Origin: Actinomycetes bacterium
GTDB lineage: Bacteria; Actinomycetota; Acidimicrobiia; Spongiisociales; UBA4744
Direction of reading: 5' to 3'
Length of the DNA: 10,622 nucleotides
Assembly: GCA_024641205.1 (NCBI GenBank)
Contig: JAHEDM010000014.1
Span: 4,067-14,688, forward strand
In this document: one piece after another, positions 1 to 6,978 of the stretch
Numbering within the stretch: the first letter of the stretch is position 1
How the letters are laid out: each line of letters starts with the position of its first letter
The notes under the pieces: model-generated
What the model was told of the DNA's origin: nothing
The model's input: the letters and a program-made list of their open reading frames with translations, nothing else
Databases searched by the model: none
Position numbers and translations under genes: made by a program

Positions 1-1074
1 CGCTTCAGCGATGGAGCAACCGAGGAAACGTCTACGTCCATCGTCGGAGTTACCCCGGAAGAAGTTCTAGCACAAGGCCACGTCGAATGGGCGGTTGCCA
101 ACGCAGGCGGAAATGGCTTCTACCGGGTCCGGTACACACCCGAATTGATGGACGGCCTCGTCGACCGTCTCGACCGGCTCGACCCGCTGGAGCGGTACAC
201 GTTGCTCGACGACACATGGGCACAGGTAAAGGCGGGGAGGGTCGACTCAGGTACCTATCTCGATCTGGCCGCTCGTTATCAGGGCGAGACCGAGGCGGCG
301 GTTTGGGGTCTGCTCAGCGGGAGCCTGGCACGTTTGCACCGGATCGTGCAGCCTGAGTCACGGCAGGCGTTTGAAGCATGGGTACGAAAGCTGATCGAGC
401 CGGCTGCCGAGCGACTCGGGTGGGAGCCCGAAGAAGGCGAGGATGACCTCACCCGCAAGCTGCGCGGCACGCTCCTGCAAACGCTCGGCACGACCGGCCG
501 CCAGGGCTACGCCCGGGAGCGGGCTCGTCGGGTGGTCGACCGGCTCATCGAGTCGCCCGAATCGGTCGACCCGGATGTGGCGGTCGCCGCCGTCTACGTG
601 ACGGCCTCGGCCGGAACCGAACCCGACTACCGGCGCTTCTACGAGCAGTATCGAAGCGCCGCCGACCCTCAGGAAGAGGGCAGGTTCATGTACTCACTAC
701 CGGAATTTGCCGATCCCGCCCTGGCGGAAGAGACATTCAAGATGACGCTCGACGGTCGGATCCGGACCTCAAACGGGCCGATGGTGATCGGCCGTTTGCT
801 GGCAAACGAAGACATCGGCGATCGGAGCTGGGAGCTCATCAAGGAGCATTGGAGCACCATCATCGAACTGTTCCCACCCATGATCGTCAAACGTTCTGTT
901 GAGACGATCTGGGCCCGGCACGACCAGGCCGACGACGTGCGCTCCTTCCTGGCTACCCACGAGGTACCCCAGAGCGAGAAGGCAATCGCTCAGGCACTGG
1001 AACGACTCGACGTGGCCGAAGGCCTCGCCAGGCGAGAATCGAACCGCCTCTCCGGTTACCTGCGGCGCGGGTAG
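1..1074 (+). CDS. pepN: M1-family aminopeptidase, C-terminal part (5' end outside window)
   Basis: The frame is open from base 1 to a TAG at 1072-1074, giving 357 residues without a start, so the gene begins upstream. The visible part reads as the ERAP1-like helical C-terminal domain of M1 zinc aminopeptidases. It opens with a Thr-rich linker followed by a N-A-G-G-N-G-F-Y-R-V-R-Y segment (about residues 38-49), a hallmark of the junction into that domain in aminopeptidase N and puromycin-sensitive aminopeptidases, and continues with R-Y-T-L-L-D-D-T-W. The catalytic GAMEN and HExxH zinc motifs belong to the missing upstream part, so activity cannot be judged here. Known role of the family: release of N-terminal amino acids from peptides, usually in the cytoplasm. 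The gene appears to end a transcription unit, since 254 nt of repeat-bearing DNA follow. Family assignment is secure; the exact subtype and the symbol are not. Confidence 0.9.
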   Translation, partial: RFSDGATEETSTSIVGVTPEEVLAQGHVEWAVANAGGNGFYRVRYTPELMDGLVDRLDRLDPLERYTLLDDTWAQVKAGRVDSGTYLDLAARYQGETEAAVWGLLSGSLARLHRIVQPESRQAFEAWVRKLIEPAAERLGWEPEEGEDDLTRKLRGTLLQTLGTTGRQGYARERARRVVDRLIESPESVDPDVAVAAVYVTASAGTEPDYRRFYEQYRSAADPQEEGRFMYSLPEFADPALAEETFKMTLDGRIRTSNGPMVIGRLLANEDIGDRSWELIKEHWSTIIELFPPMIVKRSVETIWARHDQADDVRSFLATHEVPQSEKAIAQALERLDVAEGLARRESNRLSGYLRRG

Positions 1075-1079
1075 GAGGG

Positions 1080-1096
1080 AATAGTCCCCCTGGAAG
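1080..1096 (+). repeat. Dispersed intergenic repeat, copy 1 (left part)
   Basis: AATAGTCCCCCTGGAAG is identical over 17 nt to 10282-10298. It starts 5 nt after the aminopeptidase stop codon. An inverted core GGGGACTATCCC lies at 1260-1271, so the two face each other across the 1075-1328 gap. Confidence 0.75.
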
Positions 1097-1109
1097 GGGC
1101 AAGGTATCG

Positions 1110-1128
1110 CCGGGCCCGAAGGGTCCGG
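1110..1128 (+). terminator. Hairpin downstream of the aminopeptidase gene
   Basis: CCGGGCCC (1110-1117) and GGGTCCGG (1121-1128) form an 8-bp stem with one G-U pair around a GAA loop, 36 nt after the stop codon. No T-run follows, so it is at best a weak or factor-dependent terminator; it could equally be part of the intergenic repeat element. Confidence 0.3.
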
Positions 1129-1237
1129 GGTTGGGAGTTGTCCAAATACCCGGCTGAGAGGTTCGGGGTTATTGGGTGATTGAGCAGACCGGAACAGGGT
1201 TCCTGCATGAAGACCTCCCTACCCGGCCGCTCCGACG

Positions 1238-1272
1238 CTGCGGTACTTCCCCGATGCGGGGGGACTATCCCG
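1238..1272 (-). repeat. Dispersed intergenic repeat, composite unit, inverted relative to 8348-8381
   Basis: Read on the minus strand this 35-bp stretch starts CGGGATAGTCCCCC and ends GAAGTACCGCAG. The plus strand at 8348-8381 has the same start and the same end, with only the middle differing (CGCATCGGG here against TTGGGGCGA there). The core GGGA-CTA-TCCC is a small palindrome, and CCCCG-ATG-CGGGG next to it is another. No coding potential is evident. Confidence 0.7.
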
Positions 1273-1315
1273 CATAACGCCTCGAACAGCGCGAAGACAC
1301 CTCCAACCTCACCAC

Positions 1316-1321
1316 TATCCT
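1316..1321 (+). promoter_or_regulatory. Candidate -10 box for a leaderless dsbB transcript
   Basis: TATCCT fits the TAnnnT pattern and ends 7 nt before the ATG at 1329. There is no Shine-Dalgarno-like sequence before that ATG, so a transcript starting at or next to the start codon is plausible. No convincing -35 box is visible at the right distance. Confidence 0.3.
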
Positions 1322-1328
1322 GCTGCGG

Positions 1329-1889
1329 ATGGACGTTGCTCTGGCCGATCGGTTCTTTGCCCTCATGACTCTGGCCGCCCTGGCCGGGGCACTCGGTATC
1401 GCGGTGCTCAGCTTCGGGGGCCGGTTCTCGCCCACCCTGGCTCGGTGGAACAGCCAGCTGAAAGACATCTTCGGGGATTGGACTTACTGGATTGTCTTCC
1501 TCGTCGCCCTCGTTTCGATGTTGGGAAGCCTCTACTACTCCGAGATCGTCGGGTACGCGCCCTGCTCGCTCTGTTGGTACCAGCGCATCGTCATGTACCC
1601 GCTGGTCGTGATCATGGGGATCGCCGCCTTCAAACGAGACGAAAAGATCCGAACCTATGTGCTGCCCCTCATGGTGATCGGCGCCATCCTTGCCCTCTAC
1701 CAATACATCATCGGCTACATCCCGGACGCCGAGGTCCTCGGCTGCTCGCTGGACGTCTCCTGCACGGAACGCTACATCTGGGAATTCGGGTTCGTGGACT
1801 TCCCTTTCATGTCATTTGTCGGATTTAGCTTCATGATCTCCCTTATGCTGTGGGCTTCACCGGGCCAACCGACCGGGAGCGAGGAATGA
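1329..1889 (+). CDS. dsbB: DsbB/BdbC-family disulfide bond formation protein
   Basis: 186 residues. Membrane thiol oxidoreductase that re-oxidises an extracytoplasmic thioredoxin-fold partner and passes electrons to quinone (family knowledge). Visible signatures are C79-S-L-C82-W-Y-Q-R, the CxxCWYQR motif of DsbB/BdbC, and a second cysteine pair C139/C145 in a later outer loop. Hydrophobic segments lie near residues 8-29, 52-73, 86-102, 110-129 and 157-176. That is five, one more than the usual four; the extra one is N-terminal, ahead of the segment that normally precedes CxxC. The chosen ATG has no ribosome binding site but sits 7 nt behind a -10-like box; an alternative ATG at residue 13 would weaken the extra helix. 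The stop codon overlaps the next start (ATGA), so both genes are probably co-translated and the thioredoxin-fold product is the likely partner. Family call is firm. Confidence 0.9.
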   Translation: MDVALADRFFALMTLAALAGALGIAVLSFGGRFSPTLARWNSQLKDIFGDWTYWIVFLVALVSMLGSLYYSEIVGYAPCSLCWYQRIVMYPLVVIMGIAAFKRDEKIRTYVLPLMVIGAILALYQYIIGYIPDAEVLGCSLDVSCTERYIWEFGFVDFPFMSFVGFSFMISLMLWASPGQPTGSEE

Positions 1890-2527
1890 CGAGCCGCAAA
1901 AAGCCACCAACGAAGCGATCCCAGGTCCCGTTCTACGTGGGCGGCGGCATAGTGGCGTTGCTGCTCATCGCCTTCATCACCACCGGTCTGGGCGATGGCA
2001 ACGACGGGAACGGCACCTCTACCGCCCAAGAATTCGCCGACGTCTCCGTCACCGGCACCCTCTTGCCACCCACTCCCGACGAGGGCGCTGCCGACACCGC
2101 CGTCGGCATGGCCATGCCTGAGATTCAAGGCGAGGATTTCGAAGGAAATCCCGTCTCGATCACCAACGACGGCCGACCGAAAGCCATCATCCTCCTGGCC
2201 CATTGGTGACCGTACTGCCAGTCCGAGGTCTCGGACTACACGCAGTACCTGCAAGACAACCAGCTGCCCGACAATGTCGACGTCTACACCGTCTCGACTG
2301 GTGTTGACAAGACGGAGGACAACTACCCACCTTCGAAGTGGCTGGCCGACAAAGGCTGGCCGTTCCCGGTGGTCGTCGACAGCACCTCCCAGGAGGCTGC
2401 CCGGGCCTTGGGCCTGCGCTTCTTCCCAACAACGGTCTTCGTGAATTCCGACGGGGTTGTGGTGTTGAGGGTCACCGGGATCGTCGGAATTGACAACTTG
2501 CTGGCGATCTTCGCGCAGATGAGCTGA
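1886..2527 (+). CDS. Putative selenoprotein: membrane-anchored thioredoxin-fold (TlpA/ResA-like) oxidoreductase with UPYC motif
   Basis: 213 residues if the in-frame TGA at 2207-2209 is read as selenocysteine; otherwise 107. The ATG at 1886 overlaps the dsbB stop and has a purine-rich GGGAGCGAGGA just before it. Order: basic N-terminus; membrane anchor about 15-33; Gly/Asn/Thr linker; redoxin-type start M-P-E-I-Q-G-E-D-F-E-G-N-P-V (77-90); strand I-I-L-L-A-H-W (101-107); U108-P-Y-C111-Q-S-E; and F-F-P181-T-T-V-F-V-N-S-D-G, the cis-proline segment of thioredoxins. Both sides of the TGA belong to the same fold and frame, and the TGA falls exactly on the first, nucleophilic cysteine of CxxC. A SECIS-like hairpin follows (2212-2248). 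The protein would act outside the membrane in thiol-disulfide exchange, probably with the adjacent DsbB. Alternatives: a nonsense mutation of a Cys codon (TGC or TGT to TGA) or a sequencing error. The hairpin and intact downstream frame argue against both. Confidence 0.8.
2207..2248 (+). promoter_or_regulatory. Putative bacterial SECIS element with its UGA codon
   Basis: UGA at 2207-2209 is followed by two coaxial helices. The lower one pairs GTACTGC (2212-2218) with GCAGTAC (2242-2248), 7 bp perfect. The upper one pairs AGTCCG (2220-2225) with CGGACT (2232-2237), 6 bp perfect. They are separated by C2219 on one side and ACAC (2238-2241) on the other. The apical loop is AGGTCT (2226-2231), with 16 nt between UGA and loop. 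From memory, the E. coli fdhF SECIS has the same AGGUCU loop at nearly the same distance and has G-U in the loop as SelB contacts. The bulged U of the fdhF upper stem is not present here. Everything lies within coding sequence, as is normal for bacterial SECIS. Confidence 0.78.
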
Positions 2528-2540
2528 CCCCAACGGGTTC

Positions 2541-2558
2541 CCGACGGTCGGGCGTCGG
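2541..2558 (+). terminator. Hairpin after the dsbB-selenoprotein pair
   Basis: CCGACG (2541-2546) and CGTCGG (2553-2558) can pair around a 6-nt loop, 13 nt after the stop codon. No T-tract follows. It may end the two-gene operon, but this is weak evidence. The rest of the 2528-2712 gap shows no gene or clear promoter. Confidence 0.3.
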
Positions 2559-2712
2559 CCAAAGAGCTTGAGTCCGCCGACCACATCTGCCGATAGAAGG
2601 ATGAGACAACCAAGGGACCGTCCGGCAATCTGTCGGGAGTCCGTAGTTAACATCCGGACTGCCTTCACGATTGCGAACGGCCTGGGGGCGGCCCGCCAAC
2701 TGAGGTACATGC

Positions 2713-4125
2713 TTGTTCTTCAACTCGTTCCAATACGCAGTCTTTCTGCCGGTGGTGCTCGTCCTCTACTGGACGGTTCTCCGTAAACGGCAGAACTCTC
2801 TGCTGCTCGTGGCGTCGTACGTTTTCTACGCTGCGTGGGATTGGCGATTCCTCGGCTTGCTCATGCTCTCGACGATCGTCGACTTTTACGTCGGCCGGAC
2901 GCTCGGAACCCGCAACGAGGCAGCTGCTCGTAAACGGCTGGTCGGCCTCAGCCTGTTGGTCAACCTGGGCATCCTCGGCTTCTTCAAGTACTTCAACTTC
3001 TTCGCCGAATCGTTTGCTGATCTCACCGGCCGGTTCGGGCTCGCTCCCAGCACCGCGACGTTGCAGATAGTCCTCCCGGTGGGGATCTCCTTCTACACCT
3101 TTCAGACCCTCGCCTACACCATCGACGTCTACCGGAGGAAGAAAGCACCCGAGCAGAGCCTGCTCGACTTCGCCGTATACGTAGCGTTCTTCCCGCAATT
3201 GGTGGCAGGTCCGATCGAGCGGGCCCAGCGTCTGCTCCCGCAGATCAAAACCCCGCGCACATCGCTCAGCTACGAGCAGTTCCGTGGCGGCGTGTTTCTG
3301 ATCCTGATCGGCCTGGTCCGTAAGGTGGTTATCGCCGACTCAATGGCCCCGATTGTCAACGATGCGTTCCGCAACGCCGACCGGGCAGGAGCCGCAACGC
3401 TAATGGTCGGGGTCATCGCTTTTGCCTTGCAGATCTACGGCGACTTCGCCGGATACTCCGATATCGCCCGCGGTTCGTCACGTCTTCTGGGAATCGAGTT
3501 GATGGAGAACTTCAATCAGCCGTACCTCTCCCGCAATATCACCCATTTCTGGCGTAACTGGCATATCTCCCTCTCCACCTGGCTGCGCGACTACCTCTAT
3601 ATCCCGCTCGGCGGCAACCGCAAAGGTACCGCCAAGACGTATCGCAACCTCATGCTGACCATGCTGTTGGGTGGTTTGTGGCACGGTGCGGCCTGGACGT
3701 TCGTGGTGTGGGGTGGATTGCACGGCCTCTACTTGATCGTCCACCGCCAGGTCAGGCACATCACCAAGAAAGGCCCGACCGATTCTTTCGAGTGGAGCGA
3801 TGTGCTGCCTGCCTTCGTCACATTCAGTCTGGTCAACGTGACCTGGATCTTCTTCCGGGCCGAGTCGTTCACCCAGGCCTTCGACTATCTGGGCGGTTTG
3901 GTGACACTCCGGCCCGGCTCGCTGGTCCTACGCGAAGCAGCCATGCTGTTGATCGTCTTCACCGTTTCGATCTCTCTTGACCTGATCCAGCGGAACATGC
4001 ACAGCCACACCGCCCTGCAGCAGCTTCCGGCCCTGGTACGCGGCCTTGCCTACGGATCGATGGTCCTGGCGGTGATCCTCTGGAGCGGCGGCACCCCGGT
4101 TCCCTTTATCTATTTCCAGTTCTAG
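2713..4125 (+). CDS. MBOAT-family O-acyltransferase (AlgI/PatA/DltB-like)
   Basis: 470 residues, usual length for the family. Polytopic membrane protein that moves an acyl, usually acetyl, group across the membrane for attachment to a surface polysaccharide (family knowledge). The N-terminus M-F-F-N-S-F-Q-Y-A-V-F-L-P is typical of AlgI-like proteins and supports the TTG start at 2713, with GAGGT 6 nt upstream; the ATG at 2709 is in another frame. Visible motifs: P-V-G-I-S-F-Y-T-F-Q (122-131), P-Q-L-V-A-G-P-I-E-R (161-170), Y-G-D-F-A-G-Y-S-D-I-A-R-G (242-254), T-H-F-W-R-N-W-H-I-S-L (277-287), and G-L-W-H324-G-A-A-W with the invariant MBOAT histidine, followed by G-L-H337-G. The SGNH-like gene starts 6 nt after the stop, which matches AlgI/AlgJ and PatA/PatB-style two-component O-acetylation. 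The polysaccharide substrate cannot be told, as no biosynthesis genes are in the window. Confidence 0.93.
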   Translation: MFFNSFQYAVFLPVVLVLYWTVLRKRQNSLLLVASYVFYAAWDWRFLGLLMLSTIVDFYVGRTLGTRNEAAARKRLVGLSLLVNLGILGFFKYFNFFAESFADLTGRFGLAPSTATLQIVLPVGISFYTFQTLAYTIDVYRRKKAPEQSLLDFAVYVAFFPQLVAGPIERAQRLLPQIKTPRTSLSYEQFRGGVFLILIGLVRKVVIADSMAPIVNDAFRNADRAGAATLMVGVIAFALQIYGDFAGYSDIARGSSRLLGIELMENFNQPYLSRNITHFWRNWHISLSTWLRDYLYIPLGGNRKGTAKTYRNLMLTMLLGGLWHGAAWTFVVWGGLHGLYLIVHRQVRHITKKGPTDSFEWSDVLPAFVTFSLVNVTWIFFRAESFTQAFDYLGGLVTLRPGSLVLREAAMLLIVFTVSISLDLIQRNMHSHTALQQLPALVRGLAYGSMVLAVILWSGGTPVPFIYFQF

Positions 4126-4131
4126 GACACC

Positions 4132-5145
4132 ATGACCGATATCGACGAGCAAACCAAGATCGACATCCCCGATCCACCGGGACGGTTCCGCCCGGCCCGG
4201 CTGGCGGTGATCGCCCTCGTGGCGATATTGGTGCTGGGCGAAGCCGGGGCCAGGATCCTCGAGCCTCGCTTTCCCAGCATCCCCTCGTGGGGCTCGGACG
4301 ATCTCGATGAGAAGGCACAAGCCATGGTCGAACTCGAGGGCACCGGAGCCGATGTCGTCTTCATGGGGTCTTCGGCCGTCAACCGGGGATTCGACAGTGA
4401 GTTGTTTGCCGATGTGACCGGCCTGTCCGCTTTCAACGCCGCTATCGACGGATCCTCGCCGCGTCTGCTCGAGGTGTTCATCGAAGAAGTGGTCGAGCCA
4501 ACCCTTGACCCGGACGTCGTCATCATCGGGTTGACCAGCCGTGCCTTCAACGACAATGCGCTCACCCAGCAAGAGCTGTTCGACGTGTACCTCAATTCGG
4601 AAGGGCGGGCCGACTTTCTCGGCACGGCTTCGGTCAAGCAGCGCCTTGAAATGTTCGCCGCCAGGTACTCCGCGTTCCTGCGGCTTCGACCCTCCTTGCG
4701 CAACCCCAAGCAGTTATTGGATGCGATCCGGGGCGGCAACCCCGACTCACCGCCCGAGATAGCGGACCCGCCCTACGAAGTCAACGAACTGTGGGCAACC
4801 AGAATGGCCGATCGATCCCTCGCCGACTATGAGATCGGCGACGTGGAGTTGGGGGCGTTGGCCCGTACGGTGGACAGGCTGAAGGCCGAAGGCGTGAAGG
4901 TGGTGCTCGTCGATCTGCCGGTGGTCGAGGACGACTGGGCGGCTCTCCATCCGAACGGGGTGGCCGACATCAATGCTTTCCACGAGGCACTGGCAGCCTT
5001 CGCCGCCGAGCACGCCGTCGACCTGGTCGACACGTGGGAGGAAACGTGGCCGGTCGACCAGTTCCGAGATCCTGTGCACCTCAATCAGGTCGGTCAGGCA
5101 CGCCTCACCCGGCTGCTCGCCGACTACCTCGCCGACGCACGGTAG
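4132..5145 (+). CDS. Membrane-anchored SGNH-hydrolase-like protein, likely partner of the MBOAT acyltransferase
   Basis: 337 residues. A short Pro/Asp-rich N-terminus precedes one hydrophobic segment (about 22-38), so the catalytic domain should lie outside the membrane. SGNH features: V-V-F-M-G-S-S81-A-V-N-R-G, where block I carries GSS instead of GDS and S81 is the likely nucleophile; F-N-A-A-I-D-G (101-107) as block II; L-T-S-R-A-F-N-D (134-141) near the expected block III; and D313-P-V-H316-L-N as the block V Asp/His pair. AlgJ/AlgX and DltD-like proteins have this anchored-SGNH design and take the acyl group from an MBOAT protein to a polymer. The ATG at 4132 has TAGGA upstream and follows the acyltransferase stop by 6 nt, so they are surely co-transcribed. 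It could instead be an esterase removing the group. The domain call is fairly firm; the direction of reaction is inferred from context. Confidence 0.82.
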   Translation: MTDIDEQTKIDIPDPPGRFRPARLAVIALVAILVLGEAGARILEPRFPSIPSWGSDDLDEKAQAMVELEGTGADVVFMGSSAVNRGFDSELFADVTGLSAFNAAIDGSSPRLLEVFIEEVVEPTLDPDVVIIGLTSRAFNDNALTQQELFDVYLNSEGRADFLGTASVKQRLEMFAARYSAFLRLRPSLRNPKQLLDAIRGGNPDSPPEIADPPYEVNELWATRMADRSLADYEIGDVELGALARTVDRLKAEGVKVVLVDLPVVEDDWAALHPNGVADINAFHEALAAFAAEHAVDLVDTWEETWPVDQFRDPVHLNQVGQARLTRLLADYLADAR

Positions 5146-5227
5146 ACACGCACCCATCCTGCGAGGACGGCGCAACGGGCCTCCTGCGCTAGCGTTGAAC
5201 ACCCCGACCGCCCCGCAAAGGATCCCC

Positions 5228-6004
5228 ATGCGCATTGGAGTACAACTACAACCTCAGCACGCCGACTATGCCGAGATCCGCCGGGCGGTGAGCGCCGCCG
5301 AGGAGATGGGCGTCGACATCATCTATAACTGGGACCACTTCTACCCGCTCTCCGGAGAACCGGACGGCAAGCATTTCGAAGCCTGGACGACGCTCGCTTC
5401 GTGGGCCGAGATCACCGAACGGGTCGAGATCGGCCCGCTGGTGACCTGCAACTCGTACCGCAATCCCCAACTATTGGCCGACATGGCCCGCACCGTCGAT
5501 CACATCTCCGGCGGCCGGCTGATCCTCGGCATCGGGTCGGGCTGGTTTGAGCGGGACTACACCGAGTTCGGATACGAATTCGGAACGGCCGGGGACCGCC
5601 TCCGCCGACTCGACGCCAACCTGCCCTTCATCAAGGAACGGCTCGGCAAACTGAACCCCCAACCCGTACGGGACATCCCGATCCTCATCGGCGGGGGCGG
5701 AGAGAAAGTGACGTTGCGGATCGTGGCCCAACATGCCGACATCTGGCACGGCTTCTACAGTGCCAAGGAACCGGACCAGTTCGCCCGCAAGAACCGGGTG
5801 CTGGACGACTGGTGCGCCAAGGTGGGGCGCAACCCGTCCACGATCGAGAGGTCGGCCGGGGTCAACCCCACTAAAATCGAAGCGATGGACCGGCTGGTCC
5901 CCAGCGGAGTCCAGCAAGTTACGCTCGGTTTCAGCGGACCGCACTACGACCTGGGAGTCGTAACGGACTGGCTGGCCTGGCGAGACGAGCTGAACGCCGC
6001 CTAG
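5228..6004 (+). CDS. LLM-class (luciferase-like) flavin or F420-dependent oxidoreductase
   Basis: 258 residues, somewhat short for the class (often 280-340). A TIM-barrel oxidoreductase. The N-terminus M-R-I-G-V-Q-L-Q-P-Q is the first barrel strand. H-F-E-A-W-T-T-L (49-56), N-S-Y-R-N-P-Q-L-L-A-D-M-A-R-T-V-D (75-91) and the typical G-R-L-I-L-G-I-G-S-G-W (96-106) followed by D-Y-T-E-F-G-Y-E-F place it firmly; P-I-L-I-G-G-G-G (151-158) is the usual phosphate-binding strand and loop. ATG 5228 is chosen because AGGA lies 5 nt upstream and the protein begins at the barrel there; in-frame extension upstream to 4973 would overlap the previous gene and read as non-protein-like sequence. F420 rather than FMN use is inferred from the probable actinobacterial host. 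Substrate unknown. The antiporter gene starts 15 nt downstream, but a functional link is not evident. Confidence 0.88.
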   Translation: MRIGVQLQPQHADYAEIRRAVSAAEEMGVDIIYNWDHFYPLSGEPDGKHFEAWTTLASWAEITERVEIGPLVTCNSYRNPQLLADMARTVDHISGGRLILGIGSGWFERDYTEFGYEFGTAGDRLRRLDANLPFIKERLGKLNPQPVRDIPILIGGGGEKVTLRIVAQHADIWHGFYSAKEPDQFARKNRVLDDWCAKVGRNPSTIERSAGVNPTKIEAMDRLVPSGVQQVTLGFSGPHYDLGVVTDWLAWRDELNAA

Positions 6005-6019
6005 TCGAGAGGGTTCTGT

Positions 6020-6970
6020 GTGGCAGGTGCGATAGCTCTCGTCGTGGGTGGACTCGTCTTGCTGACCGTCGGCGCCGACCGTTTCGTGCTGGCGGCCGCC
6101 CGGCTGGCCAGGGTGTGGGGCCTTTCCCCGATTCTGATCGGAGCGCTGGTCGTCGGCATGGGCACGTCGGCCCCCGAGTTCTTGGTCAGCGTGGTGGCGG
6201 CTGCCGGTGGAGGGCTCGATCTGGCCGTCGGCAATGTGATCGGCTCAAACGTCGCCAATCTCAGTCTGGTACTCGGCGCAACCGCCCTCGTGACCCCGGT
6301 CGCCGGTCACATCAAGACCCTCCGCCGGGAGGGTCTGCTGATGCTGGCGGCGGTCACCCTGCTGGCGATCGTGACCTGGAACCAGTCGCTGACGGTCACC
6401 GAGGGCGTCATCCTGGTGGTGGCGATGGTGGCGGCGGCGCTGGTACTCGTCCGGTGGGCCCGCCTGGATACCGAAGGGACTGGGACGGTGAGCGCCGAAC
6501 TCGACGATATGACCTACGACTCGGGAAGGCCCAACCCCCGATTCGAGATCATCGTCGGCGTCATCGCCCTGATAGCCACACTGGGCGGCGCGGAGATGCT
6601 GGTGCGGGGGGCGCAGATCATCGCCGACCGGCTCGATCTGTCGGAAGGTTTCATCGGCCTCACCCTGGTGGCGCTGGGCACCAGCCTGCCCGAGCTGGCT
6701 ACCGCATTGGCCGCGGCGCGACGCAAAGAGAACGACCTCGTGATCGGCAATCTGCTCGGTTCCAGCATCTTCAACTCGCTGGCCGTGGCAGGCGGAGCGG
6801 CGCTCATCGGCGGTGGCGCGCTGGTCTCCGGATTCGAGACCGGTTTGGTTTTCATGCTTGCCGTGGCCGCTTTCGCCGGGATTCTCACCGCCACCGGCAA
6901 CAAGCTGGTCCGCTGGGAAGGCTTTGCCCTCATCGCCGTCTACGTCGCCTTCGTGGCGACCAGTTTCTAA
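6020..6970 (+). CDS. CaCA-family sodium/calcium (cation) antiporter, YrbG-like
   Basis: 316 residues, about ten hydrophobic segments in two homologous halves. Each half carries an alpha repeat. First half: G-M-G-T-S-A-P-E53-F-L-V-S (46-57) with G-N-V-I-G-S-N-V-A-N (71-80). Second half: A-L-G-T-S-L-P-E225-L-A-T-A (218-229) with G-N-L-L-G-S-S-I-F-N (243-252). The two glutamates are the ion-binding residues in this family, and both are present. A hydrophilic loop about 147-174 links the halves. GTG 6020 is used as start because GAGAGGG is upstream at a fair distance and no ATG exists near it. The family exchanges Na+ or H+ for Ca2+ across the membrane; the ion specificity here is unknown. The gene ends 8 nt before the end of the convergent DAHP synthase-like gene. 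Confidence 0.93.
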   Translation: MAGAIALVVGGLVLLTVGADRFVLAAARLARVWGLSPILIGALVVGMGTSAPEFLVSVVAAAGGGLDLAVGNVIGSNVANLSLVLGATALVTPVAGHIKTLRREGLLMLAAVTLLAIVTWNQSLTVTEGVILVVAMVAAALVLVRWARLDTEGTGTVSAELDDMTYDSGRPNPRFEIIVGVIALIATLGGAEMLVRGAQIIADRLDLSEGFIGLTLVALGTSLPELATALAAARRKENDLVIGNLLGSSIFNSLAVAGGAALIGGGALVSGFETGLVFMLAVAAFAGILTATGNKLVRWEGFALIAVYVAFVATSF

Positions 6971-6978
6971 TGCAGCCT

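Noticed and set aside
1075..1328. Insertion sequence remnant between the facing repeats at 1080 and 1271
   Set aside because: No transposase fragment or target duplication is visible; the facing motifs are short and also occur elsewhere without such spacing.
1886..2209. Reading the thioredoxin-fold gene as a normal 107-residue protein ending at TGA 2207
   Set aside because: It would stop in the middle of the active-site motif, and the following 105 codons remain in frame with the rest of the fold.
1772..2710. 312-codon minus-strand frame across the selenoprotein gene
   Set aside because: It is antisense to a frame with thioredoxin motifs on both sides of the TGA. Its length only reflects GC-rich codon bias and does not support it as the real gene.
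4973..5227. In-frame extension of the LLM oxidoreductase into the preceding gene
   Set aside because: It overlaps the SGNH-like gene by 170 nt and reads as Ser/Arg-rich non-domain sequence, whereas ATG 5228 has a good ribosome binding site.
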